The notes below the pieces were generated by a model, which searched no databases, was not told the origin of the DNA, and saw only the letters and a list, made by a program, of their open reading frames with translations. From positions 62,001 through 126,000 of the forward strand of contig NZ_QUAJ01000006.1 of NCBI RefSeq assembly GCF_003391055.1: DNA of 64,000 bases. Direction: 5' to 3'. The position numbers and the translations under genes were made by a program. Below, piece by piece: positions 47,280 to 56,646 of this stretch (the first letter of the stretch is position 1; the number at the start of each line of letters is the position of its first letter). The DNA is from Psychrilyobacter piezotolerans. Lineage in GTDB: Bacteria > Fusobacteriota > Fusobacteriia > Fusobacteriales > Fusobacteriaceae.

Positions 47280-48380
47280 TTACATAGCTATTTTAAACTT
47301 AAAGTCCTCCATAGCATTTAAGATTTTTGTATCAGCAGTAAAAACTACATTAGTTCCATATGTCATAGACATAGCTTTTTTATCGTCCCAACTATCAACG
47401 ATTTCTTTTCCATATTTTGGGTAGTTAAGAAGCCTTTGAGCTTCTACATCTATCTCTGTTTTATTATCATAATTTTCATCTAAAATACTGTCTGATTCTA
47501 ACCCTTCAAAATAAGCAGTAATAGCACTTATTAAAAGTAATTGATTTTGGAGCTTATTTTTATATTTGCCTTTATAAAATTTATTCCAAGTATCATGAAT
47601 ATCTGTGAACATTAAGTCCATAGATTCAACTATAATTGCAAATTTCATATCATCTGTAACGTCTTGTCCTGTTGTAACTAATGAGTTTATAGATCTAGCT
47701 ATTTTTACTATACCCTCATCATTGGTCAATACAAGTTCTCCCTTATTTATTGCAGCACCCAAGTCATCAACTTCTGATACACTTTCTAATAACTGCAATG
47801 GAATAGCAATAGCACTCATATCAAGAGTTAATCCTGCATAGACTCCTAACAAATAAGATATAGCCTGATTTCCGTTTTGTTCCCCTCTGTCATCTTTAAA
47901 AAATACTTTATCAGTAGTTAAATTAAAGATATGTATATTGTCTGTAACAGTCCCTTTATACGCTAATACTTTATATCTTTTTCTATTGTTTTTAACTTCT
48001 GATTTTACAAAGCTTACAAGTTCGTCTTGCTCTGCGGTTGTCCCATCTGCAATAGATATCCAGCAATTTCTGGGGATTTTTCCCTTTATCTTACTCAATA
48101 AATCTGCTAAAACTCCATCTGTACTATCCATCCTAGCTATAATGATTTTTAATGGTGTTCCCATAAAGCAGTCTTTTATATACTGGATATTTTCATCAGT
48201 ATATAAAGCCAGTTGCTCACTTGTTAAATCTGCTGCACTTCTATATTCTTTAAAATCAAAAGTCTTATCTGTATCATCTTTAATTATTAATACAGCTGTT
48301 CCTTTTATACCTCTTTTGATAGCTGAAGTTCCCAACCCCTTAAAGATTATCTCTAAATTAGGTAAACCAATGTCTGCCAT
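47280..48380 (-). CDS. Contractile tail sheath protein (XkdK-like)
   Basis: A 366-residue sheath subunit. It starts MADIGLPNLEIIFKGLGTSAIKRGIKGTAVLIIKDD, the typical sheath N-terminus, and has PLKIIIARM, YKVLAYKGTVTDN and the C-terminal TAYFEGLESDSILDENYDNKTEIDVEAQRLL block with a final strand for the sheath meshwork. It shows that the phage is a myovirus. Confidence 0.85.
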   Translation of the reverse strand: MADIGLPNLEIIFKGLGTSAIKRGIKGTAVLIIKDDTDKTFDFKEYRSAADLTSEQLALYTDENIQYIKDCFMGTPLKIIIARMDSTDGVLADLLSKIKGKIPRNCWISIADGTTAEQDELVSFVKSEVKNNRKRYKVLAYKGTVTDNIHIFNLTTDKVFFKDDRGEQNGNQAISYLLGVYAGLTLDMSAIAIPLQLLESVSEVDDLGAAINKGELVLTNDEGIVKIARSINSLVTTGQDVTDDMKFAIIVESMDLMFTDIHDTWNKFYKGKYKNKLQNQLLLISAITAYFEGLESDSILDENYDNKTEIDVEAQRLLNYPKYGKEIVDSWDDKKAMSMTYGTNVVFTADTKILNAMEDFKFKIAM

Positions 48381-48821
48381 CTAATCCACTCCTTTTATAT
48401 TTAATTCGCCCATCATTTCTACATTATCAACTTTGTTATATAGTTGTGAGAACTCTATATCAAAGCTATACTGTAACACTTTGTCTACTATATCAATGTC
48501 TATATCACTATCAATATCTAAATTAAACCCTTCTTCTACTTTTAATATGCTATCTTCTACAAATAACTCATCTAGTGAGTCAATCATATTAAGATTTTCA
48601 ATCTTATTTTTATCTTTCTTAGAACTAAAATAATGAATTCTAACACTCATTTCTTTGTCCTGAGATACAGACATAAAGTCACTAGATCCCATATTATCTA
48701 ATTCAACCATAAATGATGGTCGAATTATTTTTTCTTCCACATCTCCAGAGCTTAAAATAGGGAGATCAAACTTAGTTTTTAACTTTTTATTTACTGCGTT
48801 TAATATTTTTATATAACTCAT
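48381..48821 (-). CDS. Tail terminator-like phage protein
   Basis: A 146-residue acidic protein preceding the sheath gene. YIKILNAVNKKLKTKFDLPILSS...EKIIRPSFMVELD resembles the DUF6838/tail terminator group. Role inferred from gene order. Confidence 0.65.
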   Translation of the reverse strand: MSYIKILNAVNKKLKTKFDLPILSSGDVEEKIIRPSFMVELDNMGSSDFMSVSQDKEMSVRIHYFSSKKDKNKIENLNMIDSLDELFVEDSILKVEEGFNLDIDSDIDIDIVDKVLQYSFDIEFSQLYNKVDNVEMMGELNIKGVD

Positions 48822-48831
48822 ACATCACCCC

Positions 48832-49257
48832 TTATAAGTTATGGTTATCGAGCATATCATCTATAAAATTTTGAGTATCTGCAAGGTAATCATCTGCAAA
48901 ATCTTTTTCTGCTTTTTCCAAAAAATGAACTCCAGTTTTAAAGCCTTTTTCCACTCCATTTTTACCAACTATCCTATGCCCTTTGTCAATTAAATGACCA
49001 TGAGGGGAAGAGTTATATGCTCTTACTGTCCATTCACCTTTATTCTTATAAACTTTCCCCCTTTTAGCCCCTTTTAAAAGGTTACCAGTTTTCTTTTTAA
49101 CTAATTTTTTTATCTGTGATTTTTGTCTCCTAGAAAGTTTAGATCCTTCTTTTCTCAAATGTTTTTTTACTTCTTTTCCATTATCAAGATTAGAAGCTAA
49201 ATCTAAAAGATCTTTAGTGAAATCGTCAAAATCATTTCTACTCATAGGTAACCTCAC
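48832..49257 (-). CDS. HK97 gp10-like head-tail protein
   Basis: A 141-residue basic protein: LPMSRNDFDDFTKDLLDLASNLDNGKEV, then KLVKKKTGNLLKG and YNSSPHGHLIDKGHRIVGKNG, which is the conserved gp10 signature. It overlaps the upstream adaptor gene by 20 bases. It acts at the head-tail joint. Confidence 0.82.
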   Translation of the reverse strand: MRLPMSRNDFDDFTKDLLDLASNLDNGKEVKKHLRKEGSKLSRRQKSQIKKLVKKKTGNLLKGAKRGKVYKNKGEWTVRAYNSSPHGHLIDKGHRIVGKNGVEKGFKTGVHFLEKAEKDFADDYLADTQNFIDDMLDNHNL

Positions 49258-49567
49258 AACTAAAGTCTAAAAAACTATTATTTTTAAAGTCTGGTATCCA
49301 GTCAATTACTTGATACTTTTGATTTTCTTTTTTAAAAAACATATCAATACTAGGATTCTTAACAGATAACTTTCTACATCTGATTATCAAGGATAGATTC
49401 ACTTCCTCAAGATCTGTACTACCAATTTTAGATATTTTTCCATGCTTGGGTAATATCTTACACCAAATGTCTTTTATTTTTTTCTCTACCCTGTCTACTT
49501 CTTCAAGTTCGTTTTCAACATCGGTCATTCCCCATAGTTCCACTCTTTGATTTAATTCATTTGTCAT
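49238..49567 (-). CDS. Head-tail adaptor (head closure) protein
   Basis: A 109-residue protein with LNQRVELWGMTDVENELEEVDRVEKKIKDIWCKILP, typical of the SPP1 gp16/HK97 adaptor family, and a C-terminal DWIPDFKNNSFLDFSCEVTYE. Its place after the capsid fits. Confidence 0.75.
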   Translation of the reverse strand: MTNELNQRVELWGMTDVENELEEVDRVEKKIKDIWCKILPKHGKISKIGSTDLEEVNLSLIIRCRKLSVKNPSIDMFFKKENQKYQVIDWIPDFKNNSFLDFSCEVTYE

Positions 49568-49580
49568 AAATCACCTCATT

Positions 49581-49608
49581 AAAAAAAGGCAGGTTTCCCC
49601 TACCTTTT
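49581..49608 (-). terminator. Terminator after the major capsid gene
   Basis: Minus strand AGGTAGG GGAAA CCTGCCT then T-run. It may favour high capsid expression relative to downstream tail genes. Confidence 0.75.
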
Positions 49609-49610
49609 CT

Positions 49611-50693
49611 CTAAAATTCAATTTTCTTGATACTTCTAACAATACCTTTTTGAACTCCTACTCTTTCTAATACTCTTAATTTCACCGTATCATTTGAAAA
49701 CCCTGCCTCTGTAGATTTTGCAACTGTAGCTTCTTTCCTAGGTGTTATCTTTACAGCTTCTTTCATGCTTAAACTATAAAATATTTGTGTTTTCCCTTCT
49801 CCTGCTACTACTAAAGAATCATCTGCTACTACTAATTCTTTTCCATTAAAGTAATATTTACCATTCATTTCAGTTACAAGTCCTAGTTTCCTACCATTTG
49901 CATCTTTTTTATTTTTTAAATGTGCATACCCTTTTGCATTTGTTAAAGTAATAAGACCAGATTTAATTTGTGGAATTGCCGTGTCCATCGCAGTTTCTAG
50001 GTCTTCATAACCATCATTACCACTAGCATCTGTAGCATTAGCCTTAATAATATCAATTATTTTAGTATTTTCAACCCTTGTAACTATTTCTACAAAGTTT
50101 TTCTTACAGATATTTTCTATTTCTATTTCAGCATCTTCAACTAATTCTGATGTTAATGTTTGAAGTAAACCGTGTTTAGCACACTTAAATGCCATCTCAG
50201 TAGTTACTAACGAACCTTCTACAATGTTATCCCCTTCTGCAACTTTAGGCATATCATTTTGATCTAAATCTACTACAGGAATAGTTCCCTCATTTTTAGT
50301 TACAGGGATAACATCACAATAACCTCTCAATGATCCATAACCTTTTTTTATTTCTTGTAATTCATTAATGAATTGTTTAGGCAGGACTGCTGAATTATCA
50401 ACTGTTTTTACTACTGCTCTTTCTTCTGTTGATAATTCCTTCCCCATGACCGATTTAACAATAGATCTCATTTCTGAAATTGTTTCGCTAGGGTTTGGTT
50501 TATTTTTTTTAGTTTTCATTACTTGTAGTTCTCTCTCCTCCTGTTCTTCAGCTAATTTTAAAAGTTCTCTACTCTCTTCAATTTCTGCTTTGATTTGTTT
50601 TGCACCTGCTACATCTCTAGCTTCAATTTTTTTATCTAATTCACCTGTTTTTGTTGTTATTTCTTGTCTTAGTTCTAAAACTTTTTTTCCCAT
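49611..50693 (-). CDS. Major capsid protein, HK97 fold
   Basis: A 360-residue capsid subunit. The first about 85 residues are a helical delta domain (LRQEITTKTGELDKKIEARDVAGAKQIKAEI...), normally removed by the prohead protease. The mature part begins near VKTVDNSAVLPKQFINELQEIKKGYGSLRGYCDVIP. GLITLTNAKGYAHLKNKKDANGRK is the usual late block. The protease gene lies just upstream, which fits. Confidence 0.88.
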   Translation of the reverse strand: MGKKVLELRQEITTKTGELDKKIEARDVAGAKQIKAEIEESRELLKLAEEQEERELQVMKTKKNKPNPSETISEMRSIVKSVMGKELSTEERAVVKTVDNSAVLPKQFINELQEIKKGYGSLRGYCDVIPVTKNEGTIPVVDLDQNDMPKVAEGDNIVEGSLVTTEMAFKCAKHGLLQTLTSELVEDAEIEIENICKKNFVEIVTRVENTKIIDIIKANATDASGNDGYEDLETAMDTAIPQIKSGLITLTNAKGYAHLKNKKDANGRKLGLVTEMNGKYYFNGKELVVADDSLVVAGEGKTQIFYSLSMKEAVKITPRKEATVAKSTEAGFSNDTVKLRVLERVGVQKGIVRSIKKIEF

Positions 50694-50705
50694 TTTTTCA
50701 CTCTC

Positions 50706-51314
50706 CTAAATTAATTTATATAATTCTAAATCTACTTTTAACTCTTCTAACTCTCTTTCTTCTTGAAGCTTATTTTTTTCACCTGCTAAAATTTGTTTAG
50801 CTCTTGTAAAAACTGTTGTATCATCATATGCTGGGATACATAATACAGAGCCTTCAAATAAATTTACTTTTCTTAGTGTTCTAGTATTAACATCTGTTCC
50901 CCTGTCGTAAATATTATCTTCATCTAAACATTCAAAACCAAAACTACACCCTTGAATTAGCCCATCATTTACTAGTTCAATCACATCTTTAGCATATGAT
51001 AGGTTACTGTTTATAGTAGCTTTAAACTTTAATCCAACATTATCCACTTCTAGTTCTAATAGACCAGTTTTAGTTGAAGCCAGTGGCTTGTGCCAGTCAT
51101 GATGATATAACATAAAAATATTATGTCCATCTGCAATGGTGTCATCAAAAGCTCCAGAAGCAATAATTTCAATGAACCCATCCCAAAGCTCAGTGGGATT
51201 ATTAAATTTTGCAAAATAACCCTCAATTACTACTTTTTTTTTATCTTCTGTGTTTATTTCTCGGATTTCATATTGATTAGCTGTCCTAATCTCTCTTTTG
51301 GCATCTTTTTTCAT
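50706..51314 (-). CDS. HK97-type prohead protease
   Basis: A 202-residue serine protease that matures the capsid. KKVVIEGYFAKFNNPTEL...EIIASGAFDDTI, the catalytic His in MLYHHDWHKPLAST and Ser in IQGCSFGFECL are visible. The C-terminal helical tail (QKI...EERELEELKVDLELYKLI) resembles a scaffold segment. Confidence 0.88.
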   Translation of the reverse strand: MKKDAKREIRTANQYEIREINTEDKKKVVIEGYFAKFNNPTELWDGFIEIIASGAFDDTIADGHNIFMLYHHDWHKPLASTKTGLLELEVDNVGLKFKATINSNLSYAKDVIELVNDGLIQGCSFGFECLDEDNIYDRGTDVNTRTLRKVNLFEGSVLCIPAYDDTTVFTRAKQILAGEKNKLQEERELEELKVDLELYKLI

Positions 51315-51350
51315 ATTTCACCTCCTTTCAAACTATCTAATAATTTTGGA

Positions 51351-51367
51351 TTTCGGAACTTCCGAAA
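51351..51367. promoter_or_regulatory. 17-bp palindrome TTTCGGAACTTCCGAAA
   Basis: Perfect 8-base arms around one base in the gap between the connector and protease genes. A weaker relative (TTTCGGAAGTCCCGAAA) lies inside the cI gene at 63231-63247. Possible repressor site; function unknown. Confidence 0.35.
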
Positions 51368-51375
51368 TAGGAATA

Positions 51376-51651
51376 TTAGCTGTAATTAGATAATTTATCC
51401 AAAATACTAGTTGTGATTATATCTGTTTTAAGGTTTGAACTAATTTCAGATCCCCTATTGGTAAACATATCGTTGATTAGTTTTAACTGAAGTAAATCCG
51501 CTAGTTTAACTGCTTTTTCATCTTCTTTATACAATTCACCAGCCATTGAATCAATATATATTTCACTTGTCTCTATCAAAGTTTGAATATATGGATCTTC
51601 ATCATCATAATCAATCCTCATATGCTGTTTAACTATTGTTAATGTTGTCAT
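51376..51651 (-). CDS. Head-tail connector, gp6-like
   Basis: A 91-residue helical protein starting MTTLTIVKQHMRIDYDDEDPYIQTLIETSEIYIDSM, the characteristic start of the HK97 gp6/YqbG-like adaptors that ring the portal. It overlaps the portal gene by four bases. Confidence 0.85.
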   Translation of the reverse strand: MTTLTIVKQHMRIDYDDEDPYIQTLIETSEIYIDSMAGELYKEDEKAVKLADLLQLKLINDMFTNRGSEISSNLKTDIITTSILDKLSNYS

Positions 51652-52868
51652 TTTTTATCCCCCTTTTGATAACTTGTTTTACCTGCTATTAAATCACTAA
51701 GCAAAACTTGTCCAGAAGGTAATGTAATGATTGGATCTCCACCTAATTTTTCAATTCCGAGGATCTCCCTAGCTTTATCTAAATCATAAACACCATTTTG
51801 AACATAACTATTGATTATATCTGCTTGGTTTTTAGCTGATAACCTGAGCATGACATTAGTATTAAACCTTATTTTATAGCCTTGAGATCTCTCTTTTTCA
51901 CTTAATAATTTCCAGTCCATTTCTTGCTCAATAGCTTGGAATATTACCTGTAAACAATCCTGTAAAAACTGTAAATTATCTTGCTCTTCACTTTTGGCAT
52001 TTTCTTTAACCCATCCTAATTTTGATAAGGGAACATTAAAAGTCATTGCTATCTCTTCCTTAGATAACTTTCTCAGTTCTGCAAACTGAGCATCTGCCAA
52101 TGTTAGATTAAGAGGTTGGACTTGATATCCAGCAGGAACAGTAAATATTTTTCCATTACTTGAATAAATACGATCAAATTTACTTTGAATTTTTTTTAGT
52201 TCTTTTTCATCTTTAACTTGAGATGTTACTTGAACTGCAATTTTATTTGTAAGTCCATTACTAAATAATTTATTCAAATAATTTTGTGATTTAAGGCTAC
52301 TGTCTAAGCTCTCACGAGTTATAGACCTAATCGCCTTAGCTTGTATTCCATCTAGGGTAAAATCTCTTAATATAATCAAATCACGATCAAAACAATCATT
52401 TTGAATATTAGTACCTGCAAGGGTATAGCTATATAAAATGCTAGTTACTCTATCATTTTCTAAAAAACCAATATCATCTATGGTAACTTGATTTATTTTT
52501 ACTGGATACAAACCTTCAATTTTTCCATTTATAAGTCTATTGATATAAAGACCTGCCATCCCATAATGTTTTGCTATCCCTACAAAAGCCTTGTAACAAT
52601 CAATAGCAGACATATAAGGGTTTGGTCTGAGTCTTAATTTATCAAATAAATAATGTTTTTTTTCTATAAATACTCCTTTATCGGTTGTTTTTTTCAGCTG
52701 TAAACTACATTTAGCTATTGATTCAGATATTATCTTAATGCAACTAAAATAGGTTGATTCTTTCATTTCACCATAGGGAGTAATATCAAAACCTTTTTCA
52801 AAACTAAAGTTTTCCTTCCAATCATTGACTGATACTTCTTCTCTTTTTTCTAAACGATCAAATATCAC
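51648..52868 (-). CDS. Portal protein, HK97 family
   Basis: A 406-residue portal. STYFSCIKIISESIAKCSLQL, LRPNPYMSAIDCYKAFV, ELRKLSKEEIAMTFNVPLSKLGW and the NLQFLQDCLQVIFQAIEQEMDWKLL block all match the family. It forms the dodecameric DNA gate at one capsid vertex and docks the terminase encoded just upstream. Confidence 0.92.
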   Translation of the reverse strand: MIFDRLEKREEVSVNDWKENFSFEKGFDITPYGEMKESTYFSCIKIISESIAKCSLQLKKTTDKGVFIEKKHYLFDKLRLRPNPYMSAIDCYKAFVGIAKHYGMAGLYINRLINGKIEGLYPVKINQVTIDDIGFLENDRVTSILYSYTLAGTNIQNDCFDRDLIILRDFTLDGIQAKAIRSITRESLDSSLKSQNYLNKLFSNGLTNKIAVQVTSQVKDEKELKKIQSKFDRIYSSNGKIFTVPAGYQVQPLNLTLADAQFAELRKLSKEEIAMTFNVPLSKLGWVKENAKSEEQDNLQFLQDCLQVIFQAIEQEMDWKLLSEKERSQGYKIRFNTNVMLRLSAKNQADIINSYVQNGVYDLDKAREILGIEKLGGDPIITLPSGQVLLSDLIAGKTSYQKGDKK

Positions 52869-53092
52869 TTTTTATCACCTCGCTTTCTAAATAGAAATAG
52901 AAATATGCTTAAACTTATAAAAAATAAGGCTATTGTGTATAATCCTAAATATTTATTAATCCAAAAATTAGTGGCAATTATGATAAAAATTCCAATAAAA
53001 AAAAGACTTTCAATTATGAATAATTCATTTAAGATAATCTTTTCTAATATTACTTTTATTTTATTTTTTATTTTTTTAAAAATTATCATCAC
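52865..53092 (-). CDS. Small two-helix membrane protein in the head block
   Basis: A 75-residue protein with two hydrophobic helices (ELFIIESLFFIGIFIIIATNFWI and LYTIALFFISLSIFLFLF) bounded by lysine-rich ends. It overlaps the portal start by four bases and begins just after the terminase. I do not know its function; such small membrane proteins between terminase and portal occur in other phages. Confidence 0.6.
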   Translation of the reverse strand: MMIIFKKIKNKIKVILEKIILNELFIIESLFFIGIFIIIATNFWINKYLGLYTIALFFISLSIFLFLFRKRGDKK

Positions 53093-54775
53093 CTACCAAT
53101 CTTGACTATCTAATGCTTCGATAGCATCATATTCGTCTTCATTTATGTATAGCTGACTATAACCAAATATGGTTGCAACCGCTAAATCTATTCTTGTTTT
53201 ATTTTTATTTACTTTTTCTAACATTATATCCCCTGTCATATGTCTTGCTTTTGCTTTGGCATTACTCATACACCAGTCCAAAAGTTTATTCCTTTGATAA
53301 ATTACTTTTCCACCATAGACATCATTTCTAAATGCTTTTGTAGGGGCTGATAACTCAGTATAGGTCTGTTTGACTACCTCTACCTCATAATCATTGCTTA
53401 AATTCTGTAAATTCTGTATGAAGTTGTAAGGATCACTACAAATAAGAAGTATATTACATCCATACTTATCTTCTATTTTTCTTATTTCATTTTCTAATAA
53501 ATTATAGTCGATATAATTACCTTCTACAATTGTACAATAACCTAACCTTGCCATTTCTCTATAATCTATTTTTTCCATCCTGTTTGGTAAGCTACCTTCA
53601 GGTAAAAAAGCATGAGCCTTTAAATAGTATTTATCATCTTCTTTATAGATGATATTCATGGCTGTTAGGTCAGTAGTTAGTGAGCAATCAATAGCCACAA
53701 CTACATTTTTACCTTCTAACTCTATTTTTTCCACTTCACCTTTTTTCCATAATTTAATATCAAGGTAATTTTCAGAACTACTATTTTGTAAAAAATTATT
53801 CATATCTTTAGTGATATATTCATTTCTTACAGTTGGCTTCAAACTAGCTGTTTTCCTGTTTTTTCTTATAATCTCATAGTTTTCCTCAATCCTTAATGGA
53901 TTTGATTGATACATTCCTATATCATCCCACAGATGTTTTTCTTCTGCATAATATAGCAACGCAAATTGGTTATCATCTTCGATACCACCATTAAAAACCC
54001 CTCTGATATAGTCAATATCTGTTTCCATTATAGAAGCAAATATTTCATATGCAGTTGTAGTTCTAAATACCAATGGATTTAAAACGTTTTTTTGTCCACC
54101 TTTCATGGCATTGAAGTTACTAGCTTCTTGAAAGTTCCCATGTTCATCAGAAACAAAGGCACAGGGTCGAATTGAGTTGTTTTTTCCACTTTCAGCAGTT
54201 CTAGGTTGAAAGAAATTTTTAGTGATCTTACACTCTATTTTTCCTGTAAAAGTTTTACTGATTGAAAAATATTTATTGATGTATGGGCTGGCTTCTAATA
54301 GCTGTACCATTCCTTTTCTTAACTCAGATGCTAACTCTTTAGTTAGGCATATACTATAAAATTCAGAATGTTGTTGCTCTGTGAGCATTAGCAGTATAAA
54401 TATTATTGCTACTAAGTTAGTCTTGGCATTTTTACGACTTATAAAAAGTGTTATATCATTATTTTTAAACTTATAGGGCTTATCTTTATACCTAAATAAA
54501 AATACTCCACATAGTAAAAAACATTGAAAATTTACTAGATGTTCAAGTACCTGTTTTCCTGCAACAAAACCAGTTGCATAATTAAAAAGTTTCAGCAGGT
54601 TATTTATTTTTTTCAGTTTATTTTCATCAGCATAATATTTAAAATCTTTTTTATGTTGGTTGATTCTATAATCTTCTAAAAATATTTCACACTGTCTTTT
54701 TACTTCCCAAGTAGTAACTTCTTCACCACTGATAACATCATCACAATATTTTAATGCTCTATCCAGTAAGATCAT
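53093..54775 (-). CDS. Terminase large subunit
   Basis: A 560-residue DNA-packaging motor. The ATPase has a deviant Walker A ISRKNAKTNLVA, Walker B CAFVSDEHG and a coupling motif near RTTTAYE. The nuclease domain starts with VVVAIDCSLTTDLTAM (acidic ligand), with LLICSDPYNF and a final DLAVATIFGY. It is of the HK97/YmfN group that pairs with an HNH endonuclease. It overlaps terS by one base. Confidence 0.92.
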   Translation of the reverse strand: MILLDRALKYCDDVISGEEVTTWEVKRQCEIFLEDYRINQHKKDFKYYADENKLKKINNLLKLFNYATGFVAGKQVLEHLVNFQCFLLCGVFLFRYKDKPYKFKNNDITLFISRKNAKTNLVAIIFILLMLTEQQHSEFYSICLTKELASELRKGMVQLLEASPYINKYFSISKTFTGKIECKITKNFFQPRTAESGKNNSIRPCAFVSDEHGNFQEASNFNAMKGGQKNVLNPLVFRTTTAYEIFASIMETDIDYIRGVFNGGIEDDNQFALLYYAEEKHLWDDIGMYQSNPLRIEENYEIIRKNRKTASLKPTVRNEYITKDMNNFLQNSSSENYLDIKLWKKGEVEKIELEGKNVVVAIDCSLTTDLTAMNIIYKEDDKYYLKAHAFLPEGSLPNRMEKIDYREMARLGYCTIVEGNYIDYNLLENEIRKIEDKYGCNILLICSDPYNFIQNLQNLSNDYEVEVVKQTYTELSAPTKAFRNDVYGGKVIYQRNKLLDWCMSNAKAKARHMTGDIMLEKVNKNKTRIDLAVATIFGYSQLYINEDEYDAIEALDSQDW

Positions 54776-55227
54776 CAGTCATCACCTCGTAATGCCTCCA
54801 ATACAGGGTCATTATCTTCTTGCATTGACTGGTATGCTGCATTAGCTAATTTACTCCTACTCTGTGGACTCAGGCATAATTCATTGCATAATCTAAAGAA
54901 CTGCCTCATATATGTATCTTGAACTATTCTAGCCTCTTTATTTAAAATATTTTCTTCTAATAGTTCTTCTGCTGATTGGATTCTATCCAGAGCAACTGCA
55001 CAACTAGATAAGATATAGATATCTAAATTACAGAGTATGTCACTCTCTTTTAATTCAGTTACTATAGTCTTAAATATTTTCTTGGCATTTTTATTTAAAT
55101 ATTTTAGAGGTTTTATTTTATCATTTCTACCCTTTAATTTTTCCTCTGCATCTTTCCTTGCCCTGTATTCTTCTGTACTTATATTGGAACTTAATAAGCC
55201 AACACTCTTGGCTGGTCTTCCTCCCAT
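54775..55227 (-). CDS. Terminase small subunit (P27-like)
   Basis: A 150-residue protein starting MGGRPAKSVGLLSSNISTEEYRARKDAEEKLKGRNDK, the usual start of P27-family small terminases, with a helical body and the C-terminal RSKLANAAYQSMQEDNDPVLEALRGDD. It recognises the packaging site, which should lie just upstream. Confidence 0.87.
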   Translation of the reverse strand: MGGRPAKSVGLLSSNISTEEYRARKDAEEKLKGRNDKIKPLKYLNKNAKKIFKTIVTELKESDILCNLDIYILSSCAVALDRIQSAEELLEENILNKEARIVQDTYMRQFFRLCNELCLSPQSRSKLANAAYQSMQEDNDPVLEALRGDD

Positions 55228-55289
55228 TTTATCACCTCATTTCTGATTTAGCTTTTTAAAACATTTCATTTTCGGGGATTTTTTAAATT

Positions 55290-55345
55290 AAGACTTAGGT
55301 AGCGATGACGAGCCCCTATCCCAATATTTTCAGGGGGTAGGGGGG
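55290..55345. other. Candidate packaging (cos) site
   Basis: An unusually GC-rich island in AT-rich DNA between the HNH gene and terS, with CCCCTATCCC (55313-55322) facing GGGGGTAGGGGG (55333-55345), an imperfect dyad. In HK97-like phages the cos site occupies this place and HNH aids the cut. Confidence 0.5.
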
Positions 55346-55777
55346 TTAATGATTTTCTTCAAATCTCTTCATGATACTAAAAAGAAAATCTTGCATCTTT
55401 TTTTTAGTCTTTAGACTCTCATTGTAAGCACTATGTACCTCATTATGGTTAGATTCGCTTAAATATAGGAGGTTATCAATATCATATATTCTTTCGGGAT
55501 CTTCTGTGATCTCTATGATATGGTGCGACAGTGATCCATGAGATATATTCCCATACTTGTATAACTCATATAGATCTAATCCATAGTATCTTAATTTACA
55601 TTGTTCTCTAGTCTTTCGCCATCTGGTTGAAGAATAAAATTTCTCACTATTTTTATTCCTAATATTTTTATTATAGTATTTCTGTTGTTTTGCCCTTGCT
55701 TCCTTCTTCCCATCACAGGAACATTCTTCTCCATATCCATTTTTCTTCCCACAATAATCACATTTAACTTTAATCAT
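55346..55777 (-). CDS. Phage HNH endonuclease
   Basis: A 143-residue protein. N-terminal zinc-ribbon-like cysteines (CDYCGKK, CSCDGKK) precede the HNH core: SLSHHIIEITEDPERIYDIDNLLYLSESNHNEVHS with the metal His pair, the central Asn and the final His. Together with TerL it is expected to cut at cos. Its ATG overlaps the integrase stop (TAATG). Confidence 0.87.
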   Translation of the reverse strand: MIKVKCDYCGKKNGYGEECSCDGKKEARAKQQKYYNKNIRNKNSEKFYSSTRWRKTREQCKLRYYGLDLYELYKYGNISHGSLSHHIIEITEDPERIYDIDNLLYLSESNHNEVHSAYNESLKTKKKMQDFLFSIMKRFEENH

Positions 55778-56331
55778 TACCGTCTCCTAAAGTCCATATT
55801 GTTAATTGCTTTATCTTTTAAATCCTGACTGGTTCCAATATACCTAAGTGTAATAGCAGGGCTTGAGTGGTTATATAACTCCTGTAAAAATACAACATCT
55901 TTTGTTTTATTGTAATAGTGATAACCAAATGTTTTCCTAAGAGTATGACAACCTATACTATCTAGTCCTATCTCTAGTGATACTTTCTTTAACACTTGCC
56001 ATATTCTCTGTCTTGATAGAGGTTTGTTTTGTCCCTCTCTACTCTGAACTAAAAAATTATTACTACTCTTACCAATAATATATTTTTTTAACTCTGTCTT
56101 TAAGTACCTATTGATAAATACTTTTTTTAGTTTTTTAGTTTTCTGTTCTTTTAAAACAAAATGACTTCTATTTTTTACATCTGAAACTTTTAACTTTAAG
56201 AGATCTGATATTCTCAATCCAGTATAAATACCAAGTAAAAATAAAATATGCTCTCTTTCTCCTATCATTCTCATTTTCTCTTCAAACTCGTTTATTTTTT
56301 CATAATCTCTTATTGGATCTACTGCATTCAT
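55777..56331 (-). CDS. Short tyrosine recombinase in the late operon
   Basis: A 184-residue catalytic domain without the N-terminal arm-binding part. Active-site residues are visible: Arg in YTGLRISDLLKL, Lys in QKTKKLKK, His-x-x-Arg in CHTLRKTFGYH, His in LYNHSSPAITLRYIG and the nucleophile Tyr in that same segment. Being at the head of the late operon and lacking the arm-binding domain, it is more likely a phage resolvase-type recombinase than the lysogeny integrase, which may lie past the window. Confidence 0.82.
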   Translation of the reverse strand: MNAVDPIRDYEKINEFEEKMRMIGEREHILFLLGIYTGLRISDLLKLKVSDVKNRSHFVLKEQKTKKLKKVFINRYLKTELKKYIIGKSSNNFLVQSREGQNKPLSRQRIWQVLKKVSLEIGLDSIGCHTLRKTFGYHYYNKTKDVVFLQELYNHSSPAITLRYIGTSQDLKDKAINNMDFRRR

Positions 56332-56524
56332 TTCATCACCTCTTTTCTCCTCCCTTTTCCTCTTTGAGTTTTACATATCTCATAGTCTGTATAACTCGCC
56401 ACTCTCTTAAATCCATTTATTTTAAAGGGCTATACTTAATCCTAAACACCAGTTTAACATCTGCTTAAAAATGTAAAATTGATAGTTAAAATAAAATATA
56501 TTCCAGTATAAATTAAAGGAAATA

Positions 56525-56545
56525 AAAAAAGCCCCTAAGGGCTAG
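56525..56545 (-). terminator. Terminator downstream of the ArpU-like gene
   Basis: AGCCCTTAGGGGCT hairpin followed by T7 on the minus strand. Confidence 0.7.
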
Positions 56546-56646
56546 ATGCTGGATCGAGTCCAAGCATCAAATATTATTTTATGTGAGGTCTAAATAAGTG
56601 TACCTATTTAACCCACTATAATTATAACATATAATTTTAGCCCTTT

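Noticed and set aside
55777-56331. This recombinase as the integrase responsible for prophage integration
   Set aside because: It lacks the arm-binding domain and sits in the late operon between the late regulator and HNH; the lysogeny integrase is more likely outside the window.
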